From Chrysemys picta bellii (lineage: Eukaryota; Chordata; Testudines; Emydidae): a stretch of 64,000 nucleotides of DNA. The position numbers and the translations under genes are program-made. Within the stretch, counting starts at the first letter, position 1, and each line of letters begins with the position of its first letter. Below the pieces are notes generated by a model. It was given only the letters and a program-made list of their open reading frames with translations. It made no database searches and was not told the origin of the DNA. Location of the stretch: positions 224,963,894 through 225,027,893 of the forward strand of contig NC_088792.1 of the NCBI RefSeq assembly GCF_011386835.1, in the 5' to 3' direction. Below, piece by piece: positions 10,013-22,788 of the stretch.

Positions 10013-12955
10013 GGCAGACCCCCTAATTTCTGGAGATAATTCGTGATTTAGATTGCTTCCTTCTAGTGCACCCTGGGGCATGACCCACCAGGGAAGAGAA
10101 AGCAGGAGGAAGGGCCAAAACCCAGTCCCATCCCCATAATCCCTGTCAATAGAGTTGGCCATCTGCAAAGAGGGGATCGTGCTGAGTCATCCCAAAAGAT
10201 GGCACAGCATGAATGGTTATTATTTGTGTTATAATGAATTTCCTAAATAGGAGCTGCAATCCCTCCCGATGCTTCCCATTGAGCCCGTGCAGCTCCTCAC
10301 AACCCCAGCGCAGCTCTGGCCCATACTATCCTCTTAGCAGTCTGCCAGACTGAACTTGTATGAAATGTTATTCAGAAGTGGTTGACGTTTGTATCCTCCA
10401 GAAATTCTGGCACCCCAGCAGAGTGCACAAAAACAAGGCAGCTTTCACCATCTCTGGCTGCAGATGATCTGTAACTACCCGCAGGTTAGCCTAAACATAC
10501 TGGGCGGGATGCTGGTCTTAGTGCACTGCTTTAAACCATTGCTGTAGAATACTTTAGTGTTTTCTCTAAGGGCTGAACAGGCTGACAAACAGAAACAATA
10601 AAATCCCTACCCTAGACTCCCTTATATTTAATGAGTGTCAGTGGGTCAAAGCCAGAGACTTTGCCTCAAACCTACTTGCCAAAGTGAGTCTCAGTAGGTA
10701 AACTTACGTTGGTGTACATACACATTGGACTGGGGGGGGGAGGGGTACAAAAGGTATAAGATATAGCAATTCAGACTCACCTCACGTCTGTCTCTAACTG
10801 AGTGTGTTGGGAGTGCTGTGGAGGCGCAGAGGCAAATGATCAGTGCTCTGACCTTATATGAACATCCCCTCCCACTCTCCCATCTCCGGAGAAATACATA
10901 TCTAATAGCTTTTCACTATTGGATATACCCACTGCACAGTTGTACTGTACCTGATTTTTAATCTTGAACTATAAAATAGTGACAGAGGATTGTACTTATT
11001 TATACTTGGATTATGCTTTATCAAATAAATAAATAAAGTGCTATATAAGCGCTGAAAAGTTAGAAAAGTGTTATCATGCGTTTTCCCCATAATATAGTAA
11101 CACATCTGTATAGCACTACTTTCTCGTGACAGCACCTGCTCTTTACACTAAGCCAATCCCTGTAGTGATAAAGAATGTTCTCTATTTTACTTTAGAAATC
11201 CTTCACCGGTTTCTATGACTTTTGTTTACTTTTCCCCTGAAGTATGAATGCAAGATGTGTTTTCATACAAAGGCTCACTGGTGGATTTTAGCTAATAGGA
11301 ACAATTTTGTTTTCTTAATGTGTAATTCTGATTTACAAACAATCAATCAGTGGAGAGATTATTTTCTTACCTACCTTTGGTCCCCTGTGAAACAGTATAA
11401 TTAGAGATGTATTGTTAAAATGTAAATGGGTTGACAGTCAAACATGCAGCATGCATTATTTATGAAAGCGTCTATAATTGGGTCTTAAAATGACTTTTCA
11501 TATAAAAAAGGACAAAATACTGCCCTCAGTTGCACTGATGCAACCCTGTTGACTTCAGTGCAGTTTTCAATGGTGTAATTGAGGGCAAAGTTTGTCCCAG
11601 AATTTTAAAAGCATTTAAGCAATCCATATTTAATAGCATTTGAGGCCAAAGTCTGAGGACAATTACCATAGTTCAAATTAGAAGGAATTTCATGGAATTC
11701 AATGGAGTTACTCTTGATTTACGCCAGTGTAATTGCAAGAATTTGGCCCAGAATAAGCGTGAAGGATTTGGCTCATGTCAAAGAAGTGGGATAGTCCTAA
11801 TGCAGATATGAAACATGATTTTCTGGAGAAAAAAAAAATTGTTAATGGCCCGATCTTGCAATCCTTACTCCGGCAAGGCTCCTTGTCTTATTCCATATCC
11901 ACCTGCACAGATCATATTTTACATACACCTATGCAAAAAAAAAAAAAAAATACCCCTCAGGTTTCTTGCACACGAATGTACAGAAACAATGGCATACCGA
12001 GAACTTATCTAATGAAGAAGAATTTTCAGTCATCTTACATATGCATGTGTATGCTTTGCCAGTGGGACATTGGGTGATTGTTCTTATACTTTTTGTATTA
12101 AATCAGTGGGAATGTTCATAGGTATATTTTTAAAATCTGTTTACCTCTACCAGATGAAAACAGATTTTCCACCAGACTCCAAAAGGCATGTCTATGTCCT
12201 AAGGTCCATCATAACTCTGGTCCAAAAGTCAGTGAAGCCAATGGCAAGACTTTAATGGACTCTGGATTGGACCTTATATCCTTGTCAATTTTCAAGTTTC
12301 TACTATCCTTTGCTGAGGCACAAAAGCTAATCAAAAAAGGTCACCAAAAAGTACTCTATTCGTACTAAAAAGAAGTCTGAGTTCTGAACCATCTTTACTT
12401 AAATTTTCACCCCAAAATTGCTACTGGGCTGAGAACAAATATGGAATATTTCAGCCTGCTAGGTAAAAGTTTGACAAGATTTGACAAATCTGAAAAAGGT
12501 CTCTGGAGTGGAGATTCTTTTTCAAACTCAACTGTAGGTGCATCTTTATTCACCTCCTATTACATAGCAGTTATGCAGATTGCTTTATTTACTTTGTGAA
12601 GTTAACAGTGATTACTCCTTCCTATCTGTAAGGTTTTGAACATCCACATATTGTAGTCAACATTAAGAAGTCTTCCTGTTTCTACAATTAAAAAAAAAAA
12701 AAAAGTAAGGATTTGATAGGAAGAGTGCTTTAAGTTGTCATCTCTTTAATGATAAGAAACATAGAGGTCATGGGAAACCGGTGGCAAAGGGTTTGTCATG
12801 AAACCAAATAGGTACATTTGAGAATTAAATCACCTTTAAATGTTCAGTGGATTATTTAAAATAAGTTTCCATTAGCATTGGACAATTGGGCAAATATTTC
12901 TTCAGTGAATGGGGGCCATTGTATATCTTGTTATTGCAGACTTCACTCACACTTT
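10013..12955. other. Long stretch without a gene
   Basis: Mostly unique AT-rich sequence. Old palindromic repeat pieces lie at 11521-11590 ('ccctcagttgcactgatgca' against 'ggtgtaattgaggg') and 11685-11760 ('tggagttactcttgatttac'). Homopolymer runs include G at 10732-10740 and A near 11936-11950. No exon recognised. Confidence 0.4.
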
Positions 12956-13230
12956 GGGTATGTCTATATTGCAGTAAAACACCCATGACTGGCCCATGTT
13001 AGTTGACACATATGTGGGGCTTGAGCTGTGGGACTGTTAAATTGCAGTCAGGCTTGGGCTGAAGCCCGGATTCTGGGACCCTCCTCATTCATGGGGTCCC
13101 AAAGCCCAGATTCCAGCCTGAGCCTGACCATCTAGACTGCAATTTTATAGCTCCACGGCCCGAGCCCCATGATCCGGAATTAGCTGACATGGGCCAGCCC
13201 CGGATGTTTTATTGCAGCATAGACATACCC
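12956..13230. mobile_element. Harbinger-like foldback MITE (275 bp)
   Basis: The left end is 'gggtatgtctatattgcagt' and the right end is 'tgcagcatagacataccc', an inverted pair. The subterminal blocks also pair: 'tgactggcccatgt' against 'acatgggccagc', and 'caggcttgggctg' against 'cagcctgagcctg'. The 3-bp flanks are 'ttt' and 'ttg', a decayed form of the TWA duplication of PIF/Harbinger. No coding content. Confidence 0.7.
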
Positions 13231-15246
13231 TTGTCTCAAAAATTACTTAGGTTACCATTTAAAAAAAAAGGAGGCAAGTGTTTAATAAAACTAGAAATAT
13301 TTATACACATAATATTGATTCTGATTTGCCACTAATCAGTGGGACAAGACAGAACTATAAAAAGTAAAATATGGGGATGCTGATATGTACCCAATACTGT
13401 TCTATCTTACAAAGAACATTTTTATTTTTAAGCTTTTCAAAATGTTCTTTTTGTCTGAGGGAAACGATGAATTTGATTATTTTAAAATAAGGGGCTAATA
13501 TTAGCAAAGTATTGTGCAAAGAGTCTCTTTGCATGCTTCTCCATTAAGCTCTGCCAATACATCTTAGTCCTGACCTACAATGTTTTGCTTTTTCAGTTAT
13601 TTTTATTCATTAATTACGCTTTTCAGATGTTTCTATTACTGTAGTTATAGGCCTTTCTGGATCATAGACTCGCAGACTGCAGAAAGGCTTTGCAATATGC
13701 AGAAAATTCATGTAACATCAGGCATACACATACTTGAAGAATCTGTTAATCTACTTTTTAATGATCATTGCTATTTACTATATTATTTTACAACACAATT
13801 CTGCTCAATGCTTTACAGGTGGATTAAAAAGGCAAATTCCCTCCTCAAAGGGCTGCGAGTCTGAACAGACAAAGAGTAGCCAAAAGATGGCATGGAATGA
13901 AACAAAAAGCAGAAGTGTTTTTCTAGGTTTACTTCAATATTTATTATTTACTAATTACTTCCTTCAGGTTAAGGCTTTTATGGCAGTAGAAAAGATGGGA
14001 TCTTACACTGATAAAGAGAACAACAATTTCTAATAGCAACCATTGGCCAAAAGGAGTGGTGTGGCATGGAAAAAGCATGAGATTGTTTTTATCATGCATC
14101 TGTCTTGTGATCAGTGAAGATTCTATTTGCCAAGGAAGGAAGGATTCAATTGATTATGGGCCTTTCATTTTGTAAATGTGTGGTTTGGGCCGTGAATTCC
14201 AAAATGGTGCTCCAGTAGTTTATTCTAGAGTGAAACATTGCTCTGGATCCAGGAACCTGACCTAAAATCTGGCATTTCATTTCTAAATACAAAAAAGTAG
14301 AAGTAAGAAGCTTGTAGGGTATAGAGCAGAGTGGCTAGAGACTCTAGGAGATACTACGGAGGAGTAGTCAGAGTAAAGGTAGTTCTGGGACACAGCTGTT
14401 GTCTTATTAATGATATTTCCTGTTTTGCTTTGGAATAGTTCTATTCTTTTTTTATTCTATTACCACTGAAACATAAAATTACCCTACCGTGTTCCTTCAT
14501 TCATTCATGGGGCACTTATGCTGCCTTCACACTGGCATGCCCCAACCCTTTATACTATGTTTGTAATGCTTTGTGGTACATTGAGCGAGACAACACAGGG
14601 AGTAAGGAATGAGGAATAGCACCGGAAGGGAGAGAGACATGTATTAACTGTGTTTTAGTCACAATTCATGTAGAATAGACCAAGTCATATTTATTTCATA
14701 ATCCTACTGCCTGGGACCAAAATTGCTCAGAAAAGTGCCCAAAATACAAATAGAATTATCCTCGGGGCATCATGTAAATTAAAAACCACAAGTAATGAAA
14801 ACTGGCATGTTATAAATTGCATCATAAAGCTAGCTCAAACCTAATCAGAAAATGGCCTTTTAGAAATACACCAAGGGGGATGGTTGATTTGTTGTAAACA
14901 AGAAAATTAGCACATCAAAAAAGGGCTTCAGATTGCTTACAGCATAGGTGAGGCTTTCAAGCATGTGCTTAACATCGTAGAACGGAATAGAAAAGGAGAG
15001 TTCTCAGCTACACAGGCACATGAAAGTATGTCTCACACCCAAGAATAATATTTCTTTGTTCTGTGCAGAGTAAAAAAGATAAAGGGAATATTATCTGCAT
15101 GTTAGATGTAATTGGAAAATAATGATAACCTTTGGACAAAAAGAGCAATAATTCAATGAATAATGTTTTTTACTTCTATGGCAACTTCCACCCAACAATG
15201 AGGAACTGGGAGTGGAACCACCTGTCACTCATTTAGGAGTGAGTTA
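13231..15246. other. Unique AT-rich sequence, no gene seen
   Basis: No exon or bounded mobile element recognised. A roughly 55-bp segment at 14735-14790 has a diverged second copy at 18188-18240. Confidence 0.4.
14735..14790 (+). repeat. Member 1 of a short dispersed repeat pair
   Basis: 'aaaatacaaatagaattatc' and 'catcatgtaaattaaaa' recur with changes at 18188-18240 in the same orientation. No terminal structure is visible. The family is unknown to me. Confidence 0.4.
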
Positions 15247-15734
15247 TGTGAGCATTACAGTTAGAAGGGACTTTTTAAGTGAGTCACTTAGTCCGCCCCC
15301 CCTTACACTGTGGCAGGATTGATTTATTTACCACTGTGGGCTAGATTTTCTAAAACGTGCTCAGCACCCACTATTAGGGCTAGGTTTTCAAAGGAGCTCA
15401 GCTCCCGTTTAATAAGCACCTAAATAAGCTAGCCAAAGTTTTTAAACGTGGTCAGTGCCCACTGCACTCAATTCAAGTTGCTAGTTGCAGAGCCCTTTTT
15501 GAAAAAATGTAGCCGTAAAACATCTTAAATATCTTTCATGTTAATAATTCCACAGCCTTTCACAGGCTCTCATTCCGTTACCAATTATGTACAATGTGTT
15601 TCCTAATATTTAATCAAGATTTATCTCACTGCAGCTTAAATTCATGTGCTTGCTAATTAGTGAGAATAAATGGATCACTTTCCTCTTTAGAACATCCTTT
15701 TATGTAGTTATAAATGAATATTAACATCTCTCCC
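15247..15734 (-). mobile_element. CR1 LINE 3' region, antisense, interrupted
   Basis: Read on the minus strand this is a CR1 3' end: 'agttagaagggacttttt' at the start, then 'ttaataattccacagccttt', 'tgtgtttcctaatatttaat', 'ctcactgcagctta', 'cactttcctctttagaacat'. The match probably resumes at 17881-17960 ('cttcaatcttctccagaata'), beyond the 2.1-kb insertion. A dispersed 'tttcaaaggagctcagc' repeat sits inside at about 15335-15520. Confidence 0.6.
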
Positions 15735-17880
15735 AGGGATGGATTAAGTCTGATGAGGGGCCCAGAGCATAGTTTTGAGGGCCCATCTTTGCATATGCAA
15801 TTCCTTCAATTTACTCTTTACTACCACCCATGCCTGATGCCAAACATTCTATTGTTAAATTACCTTGGTTATTTCAGTACCAGTTTCTAAATGCGATACA
15901 CCAATTGTAAAGCTGAATGAAAGTTAAAATGAACACGCACCCATTTTAAATTTCGGCACATAACCGGTAGCAACACACATAAGGATGCTATGGCTTTAAT
16001 TACCTGTTGGAGTGGAATTCAGTTACATTTGCTGGCAAGCTGGATGAGGCAATGTCCAAATCTTGGTGCACCAAATGGTACTCTAAGGCCAAAGGGCTCT
16101 TCAGGGGTTTGCTCTCCCAGGGGGTCACAACCTTTCAAGAGTGGTGTGCCAGATTGTATTTGTTAAACTCAAAATAAAAGGTTAAGAATTCCAATAGACA
16201 ATATTCCAGCAAAATAATTATACAAATACACTGTAATGCTATTAGAACAGCATGCTATTAATATTTTATTGGAACTAGTAAATTCAAATTGGAAGATAAA
16301 CTCATGAGAAATGAATGGACATCTAATTTTCCTTTCTCACTGCTTGAAGTGTTGACACTCACTCGCAGTTCCCCCCCCCCCACCCCCGAACAGCACTGCG
16401 CAGCACATAGTCAAGTTAACGAATGAAAGCACATCAATTGCTAATCGCTTTACGTTGCATAAGTATGTGATTAAGCACCTGATTAAAAGCGTGTCACTGT
16501 ATGTTGAAACATAGCAACAGTCTAGCTCCAATGTATTTAAATGTAAACAAAAAGTTTCTAAATTAAATGCATAGCATGACTGTAAACAGAGAGAAAATAA
16601 ACTGAAGTGCATCTGCCCTTCCCCCATCAATTCAGACCCCCCCAGCCTGCATCAGTTCTGACCTCTAGGTTCCACCCCCCTCCCTCTCCCTGCTCCCCTG
16701 CCTCCCCTCTGCTTTTACTGGGGTTCTACTCCCTCCTCTCTGAGGCTGGGGGGAGGGGGTTGCAGCTGGGTCCCACCTCGCCCTTCCAAGTGGGGGGCAG
16801 GGCAGCTTCAGGGGTTCTTCACCACCCCATCCCTTTCCCAGGCCAGGTGTTACAGGCAGGAAGGGCCAACCATCTCACAGGAGGGGAAGGTGGAAAAGGT
16901 AGTAGAAGTGCCCTGAGCTGCAGGGCTTTTTCTGCTTCCTATTCCCCTCTAATGAGAAGGGACAGCTCTTCTCCCCTCTCTTCTAGCAAGACTTGGCTAG
17001 GCTCCTGAGGAGTGGGGGAGAGAGCATCGCTGAGCTCTGATTGGCTGCTGCTTCTTGGGAGGCATGATGGAACAGCTGAGTGGTGGGCCAAAGGGAAGGT
17101 CCTCACCAGTCTCTGGCTACCATTTGAAGAACAATGCAGTAAACAATATATGTATAGGGTCCTACCAAATTAATGGTTCATTTTGTTCAATTTCACTGTC
17201 ATTGGATTTTAAAAATTACAAATGTCATGATTTCAGTTATTTAAATCAGAAATTTCATGGTGCTGTAATTCTAGGGGTCCTGACCCAAAAAAAGGAGTTG
17301 TGGGACATTTTCAAGGTTATTGTGGGGGGGGTTGTGGTAGTGGTACCCTTACTTCTGCGCTGCTGCTGGCAGTGGCGCTGCCTTCAGAGCTGTGCAGCTG
17401 AAGAGCGTTGGCTGCTGGCCGGGAGCCCAGCTCTGAAGGCTGAGCTGCCACCACCACCAGCGTAGCGCAGAAGTAAGGATGGCCTAGTACGGTATTTCCA
17501 CCTTACTTCTGTGCTGCTGCTGGCAGGGCTATGCCTTCAGAACTGGATGCCTGGCCAACAGCCACCCACTCTCTGGCCACACAGCTCTGAAGGCAGCACA
17601 GAAATAAGGGTGGCAATATTGTGAACCCCCTAAAATAACCTTATGACCCCCTGCAATTCCCTTTTAGGTCAGGACCCCCAATTTTAGTAATGCTGGTCTT
17701 CTCCATGAAATCTGTAAAGTATAGGGTAAAAGCACACAAAAGACCAGATTTCGTGGTCCGTGATGCATTTTTCATGGTCGTGAATTTGGTAGGGATATAT
17801 ATATATATATATATTGGGGATCCCTCAAAATCTGACATCCCAGGCTGCAGCCCCTAAAGCCCCTGCATTAATCCAGCCCC
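15735..17880. mobile_element. 2.1-kb non-autonomous DNA element, probably hAT
   Basis: The ends are 'agggatggattaag' and 'ttaatccagcccc', an inverted pair. Flanks 'tctctccc' and 'gctctctt' agree at 5 of 8 positions, a weak TSD. CR1-like sequence lies on both sides, supporting an insertion. The interior holds a 'gaggggcccagagca' block, a C-rich tract at 16371-16388, a GC-rich 16600-17050 part, and a separate nested element at 17156-17795. No intact transposase frame was seen. Confidence 0.55.
17156..17795. mobile_element. Nested inverted-repeat element, 'tcctaccaaatt' ends
   Basis: The left end is 'gggtcctaccaaattaatgg' and the right end is 'gtgaatttggtaggga', whose complement starts 'tccctaccaaattcac'. 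The middle is internally palindromic: 'cttacttctgcgctgctgct' faces 'agcgcagaagtaagg', and the pattern repeats near 17500-17610. A (TA)n run at 17796-17814 abuts the right end and hides any TSD, so the superfamily stays open. Confidence 0.6.
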
Positions 17881-20307
17881 GCTCTCTTCAATCTTCTCCA
17901 GAATAATCAGGCACAGCTGTCTTAATTTTTCCTCTTATTTTCCATTTTTCCCCAATGTGTCCCTCTCCTCTGAATCTGTGCCATATATGAAGTATATTAA
18001 CCAAATATGAACTCACTACCCAGCTGAGCGCTAAGGAATGCCAAACTGAGTGTAATTGGGCCAGATCATCATGTCGTGAGTTAAACTCCCTTCTCATGGC
18101 TTCTTGGAGAGAAAAATCTCCATAAGGGTTCTCTCTCTGAGATTTCCTCAGATAATCCTGCTGGGGGAGAAGAGGAGGTTCACAAAGCTGCCAAAAATAC
18201 AAGTAGAGCTATCCTGAGGTTATCATGTAAAATTAAAAAGCTTAAGGATATGATAGCTTTGTGGGAACTTAGGTTTGGGGAAAACCTATCATACCCTGGA
18301 GCAACTGAAGGAGGGCAGGACTATCTTCGGGAGACTTGGTTCCCCTGCATCCCCAGAAGCTCCAGCTTCCTGGCAGTGTGGCACTGCACCTAACTTCAAA
18401 AGCGCCCCCTTTACAATACCATGTTGGTACATTATTCCAGAAGTACCATTTTCAGAGAGCAATATTTCCAGAAATTAACATTCATAATTCTGTGCCTGAA
18501 ATGACACGGCAATATCTCCGTGGGTAACCAATGACTCAGAGAGAAAAATACCTAGGAGTGGGGTTTGCTTCTTCAGATGTTGGAAAATCATTCACCTTTC
18601 TTCCTCTGAGTTTTTCAGGAAACAGATATGAGGACAGATCTTCAGCCAGTGCAAAGTTCTGTTAACTTCGAAGGAGCTACACCAATTAACATCAGCTGAG
18701 GATCTGATCCATTGTTTCCAGTTCATGTTCAGACACAACTCTAAGTATGTTGCAGATAAAGGTCGTGTTTTGTATTGCAAAGTAATCTTGACACATTGTC
18801 TACAGTCAGAAACACTCTGCTAGTTGAAAACCAAAAAGGTTCTGACTTGAAGCTATTTGGGCTTCATAATTTTTTACCCTTTCTTTGTACCAAGTTGCGC
18901 CTAATAGCCAAAGGCCCACACTGGGAGCAGTGTGAAGCTATCCTCTGGAAGTACATTGCCTCTGGAAATATATGGGAAGCACACCATCTCTTGGGATTAT
19001 TCAATATGCATTTCCTTCAAGGACTGACCATGGCCCTATCTTCTCCCCCACCTCCCTCTGGTCTTTCACCAGAACTGTCACTAGCAGTGTTTGGACCCAG
19101 AATTTCAGAAAGTACAGGCACTGCAATTGTTTTTGGTTCCTGCATAGATGGAACATAATGGGGAGAAAGATATTAATTCATCCCTGGTACATCCAGGCCA
19201 GCCATTATCTGGCCCTTAATGAAGTACTGTATCTTTCTCATATAATTCATTCAACTTCTTTACCAACTCAATCTGCAATTTAATTGGAGAGGGTCACTTT
19301 TCAGTAGAGAAATTAAACAGTTTTGGAAAGCTCCCTATTCCTTTATTACATCCTTAAAATGCAAAACTCAAATATCATCAGAAAACCATTTGCTATCAGC
19401 ACATCACTGACTAAATGTGAGACAGATAATTATTGCTTAAAAAAACCCTGAGACGGTGACCCTTTATCTTAAATTGCCTTTAAAAAGAAGAACAAATATT
19501 TTTAATGTAACACAGTAAAACTTTCAAATGGGTAATATTCCACTTATTCATTCTGAAAAGCACCTTCTTCGTCATGTAAAGCCAGTGGAGTTACTGGTAG
19601 CAAAGATGCCAGAATTGGCCCGTAAGACATAAACCCAGTTACTTTTCATGTACTTCTTGCTTTATTTGTAGTTTTTCTTGCCATATTTGTTAATTGATTA
19701 TATTGTAGTTGGATGCTTCCTAGTTGATCATCTCATATTGGATCCTGCGGCAAAGTCATACTGCTGAATTTTTGACAGCACTTTGTCTCTGGCAACAGCC
19801 TGATGTAATAAACAGGGGATTATAACTCCACAGCAGGAACAAACAGGAGAAATTGAGCTGTGAGGGAGCATGGAAATACAAATAGCTGAAATAATGACAA
19901 AGGGATATACAAAAATGACTGGCTGACTAAACTGCCTTTTAAAATGTCTTCTGGATTCAGACCTGATTCTGTTTGGAGGTCTGTCAGTTTAAAGTGGCAA
20001 TTAATTGTCAGTAATGGAAAAGAGGAGCTGTATTAATTATTTTTATTTGAGTTGTTAGAGACTACCAGCTTGATGTTCTATTAAAGGTTTATTTTAATAG
20101 CCTGCTCGTAATAACTATGAATATGAAACTTAAATCAAGAGAACTTCTTACAGTGGAATATTCTCTCTGGAGTGTCCTTCAGCCCTAGTGTGATGCAGCC
20201 AAGTTAGTTGAGTTGTAATATTTGTTGCATGCACTTTAACAGCAAATACATTCACCGTGATCAGAATCATTGCAGCTAAATATCAAATGAACTGAAGTGA
20301 TGAAATA
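17881..20307. other. Stretch without a recognisable gene
   Basis: The first 80 bp are probably the resumed antisense CR1. A palindromic 'catcagctgaggatctgatc' repeat lies near 18690. The 127-codon frame at 18775-19158 has no family resemblance I can name and no coding-like features. The block 19920-20230 is repeat-free and AT-rich with several TAAT motifs, a candidate for conserved non-coding sequence. Confidence 0.4.
18188..18240 (+). repeat. Member 2 of a short dispersed repeat pair
   Basis: 'aaaatacaagtagagctatc' and 'tatcatgtaaaattaaaa' correspond to 14735-14790 with substitutions. The two lie about 3.45 kb apart in the same orientation. Confidence 0.4.
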
Positions 20308-20315
20308 CTTTAGGG

Positions 20316-20664
20316 CAGTGGTTCTCAACTTATTTATTATTGTGGGACGCATATGCAGGGGCCGGGTAGCAGGGCAGTGGCAGCTGGACCCCAATCCTGG
20401 ACCCCGCGGGGCCGGTCGGCAGCCCCAGTCCCCCGATCCCATGGGGCCAGCTGGCAGCCTCGACCCCGGACTCCCACCGTGTGGGACGGGACGGCAGCCC
20501 CGACTGTACCCTGAGCCCGCCACGTTGAGCAGTCTGGACCCCACCGCACCAGGTAGCCGGGAACCTGCCATGTGGGCCGGCCTTTAGCACACAGCTGAAC
20601 TGGGCCACAACTGCATGCTAATTGGGCTGCATGCGGCCCATAGGCCACGGGTTGAGAACCACTG
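20316..20664. mobile_element. hAT-type element with perfect 8-bp TSD (349 bp)
   Basis: The termini are 'cagtggttctcaactt' and 'gggttgagaaccactg'. The TSD 'ctttaggg' is identical at 20308-20315 and 20665-20672. The interior is GC-rich ('ggggccggtcggcagcccca' repeats in variant form). The open frames on both strands inside it are by-products of base composition. Confidence 0.92.
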
Positions 20665-21150
20665 CTTTAGGGTGTATTCTTTCTTTGATCCATGAAAATT
20701 ATTTCTGTCTCGGTTAATAGGAGTTATACATGTTCATCAAGAAAAGAAAGCATTCTTTGAAGTCTTGCAGACAGGCATGAATATTAGAGGGCTGAGGGGA
20801 TGGGCTATTTATTGTGTCTTCCCCAGATAAATTACAGTGACACACTTCATTTCCTTCATGTAAACTCAACAGAAGCGAAAACACAGTGTGGAAGACTGAT
20901 CAGACCCCCTCTGGAAAGTTACTCAGCCTAGGCGTTCTCACTGACTCTTGCCTATCTCTTCTTCCCTCTCTTTAATGGAAGCACTCACTTCCAGCTCTGC
21001 TTTCCCTGGACTCTTGCCTAAATGACCCACAGGTTGTCCATATATCTCCTAGCTAGCCAGGTCCCCACTCACATGGTCCCTATCACATGACCCATATACT
21101 CCCATTCCTTCCACATGGGGAGGTGGGCTATACCTGTCATAGGCTAGGCC

Positions 21151-21515
21151 AGTGGTTCTCAGCCAGGGGTCCTGGGCCCCCTGAGGGGCCAAGAGCAGGT
21201 TTCAGGGAGTCCACTGACCATGACCAGCATTAGACTTGCTAGGGACCAGGGCAGAAAGCCAATGCTCAGCCATGTGGGACTACACTCCAGGGCCCTGAGC
21301 CCCACCACCTGCAGCTGAAGCCGAAGCCTGAGCAACTTAGCTTTGCAGTGCCCCCTGTGGCATGGAGCCTCAGGCAATTGCCCTGCTTGCTACCCCCTAA
21401 CGCCAGCCCTGGCTTTTATATGCATAAAAACAGTTGTTGTGGTACAGCTGGGCTATAGAGTTGTGAGGGCGGAGGTAGCGGGGAGAGCTTAGAAAGAAAA
21501 AGCCCTGGGCTGAAT
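21151..21515. mobile_element. hAT-like element related to 9713-10012, opposite orientation
   Basis: The left end is 'cagtggttctcagccagggg'. The right half contains 'gcataaaaacagttgttgtg' and 'gagcttagaaagaaaaag', the reverse complement of blocks near the left end of 9713-10012. The right terminus is damaged ('agccctgggctg' instead of a clean inverted repeat), so no TSD is called. Confidence 0.6.
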
Positions 21516-21559
21516 CCTGACCTCCTTAAAGGGCCAGCTCACTCTAGGACAAGAAGCAA

Positions 21560-21790
21560 GAACATAACTTCTATATTAAGCACTTGGGTTTAGTGGATAG
21601 GGCTCTAGAGACTGTGACTCTGGAGAATTGTGACTATTCCTGAATAGGCCACTAACTTCCTGAGTGACCTTGGGCACGTCACTTCACCTCTTGCCCCAGC
21701 TGTGAAATGGGCATAACAATATTCCCTGGCACAGTGCTGTGAGATCAAAAAATGAAGGGATCTATTATTAGTTCATTATCTCCCAAACTG
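21560..21790 (+). mobile_element. MIR-like SINE
   Basis: 'tagtggatagggctctagag', 'ctgagtgaccttgggcacgt', 'cacttcacctcttgcc' and 'gtgaaatgggcataacaata' follow MIR in order. The 'gtgctgtgagatcaaaaaat' part fits the 3' region. It is longer and better kept than the copies at 7412 and 51855. Confidence 0.7.
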
Positions 21791-21964
21791 GGAAGGCCAG
21801 GATGATCAGGCAAAGTATAAATAATTCCATATATTTTAAAGGATAAAAAATACACAATGTAATGGTGTTCACCTTTAAGGCCACCACATAGTTATTACCT
21901 GATAATCCCAGCTAAAAGTTTAATGCAGAGGGCAGGGTGAAAAGTTATTAATAACCATGTTTAT

Positions 21965-22085
21965 GACAGCAGTGCCTAAGGACCAAAAAAGAATGAAACT
22001 CCAGTGTGCTAGGTACTGTACAAACACAGAGCAATAGCCCGTCAGCTCTTTGGGGCAGGAACTAGCTGAAGACAAGATAGACACA
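21965..22085 (-). repeat. Old dispersed repeat, antisense copy
   Basis: 'ccagtgtgctaggtactgta' followed by 'caaacacagagcaatag' and 'gctctttggggcaggaact' is the reverse of a widespread amniote repeat. Its plus-strand relative is at 34985-35190. Confidence 0.5.
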
Positions 22086-22462
22086 ATAGGGGAAGGGGTA
22101 TAAACACACAAGCAGAGGGGACAATGAGATGGCGGCACAGTTAGTTCCACGATTTTGTTGGGGGGGGGGTAGTCAGGAGGGGATAAGCAAAATGGAAAGA
22201 AAAGGGAGGGAGTGAGGGGGACAGGGCAGAGGAGAGAAGGGCCAGGTGTGGGGTGAAGCTGAGAAGAAGAGACTGTGAGGGAGAGGGAGGATTGGAGCAA
22301 ACAGCCAACCAGCACAGGGCAGAGAAAGTCAGAACTTTCCACAGTGTTGATTGGAATGTCTGAAGGTTCCTGCTTTGGTTGCTTCCCTTCCTCTGGCTGG
22401 CTCCTTGCTGCAGACTAGGGGGCAGCGGAGAAGAACCATTTGCATCCTAATGTCCTTCCACA

Positions 22463-22788
22463 GGCTACCTCTGCACTACGAGCTAGGGGTGATTCCCCTG
22501 CACATACTTGCACATATACACACACTTGCACACTTCTCACTGTGCTTGTGTGAGTATAAATAGCAATGTGGCCATGGTAGCAGCAGCAGGGGCACAGCTG
22601 AGCCATGCTGAGTACAAACCCATCTAAAACCAGTGGGGACTTACCTGGAATGGCACAGCTGTGCTGCCACTGCCGTGCTACCGTGGCTACACTGCTATTT
22701 ATACTGGCGCTAGCTTGATGGGAGCTAGTGCAAATATGTGTATGTGAGCAGGGGAATTACGGCCCTAGCTCTTAGCATAGACATAGCC
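22463..22788. mobile_element. Harbinger-like foldback MITE (326 bp)
   Basis: The left end 'ggctacctctgcactacgag' pairs with the right end 'cttagcatagacatagcc'. The subterminal 'ctaggggtgattcccctgca' pairs with 'gcaggggaattacggccctag'-type sequence. The interior has CA-rich and 'gcacagctg' repeats. No coding capacity. Confidence 0.65.

Noticed and set aside
16121..16330. Possible further hAT end ('gtcacaacctttcaagagtg')
   Set aside because: It resembles the right terminus of the 31529 element in reverse, but no partner terminus or TSD was found. It may simply be interior sequence of the 15735-17880 element.
18775..19158. 127-codon plus-strand frame in unique sequence
   Set aside because: No family resemblance, and an overlapping frame of similar length in another phase at 18972-19283. 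Cannot be excluded as an exon but is not supported.
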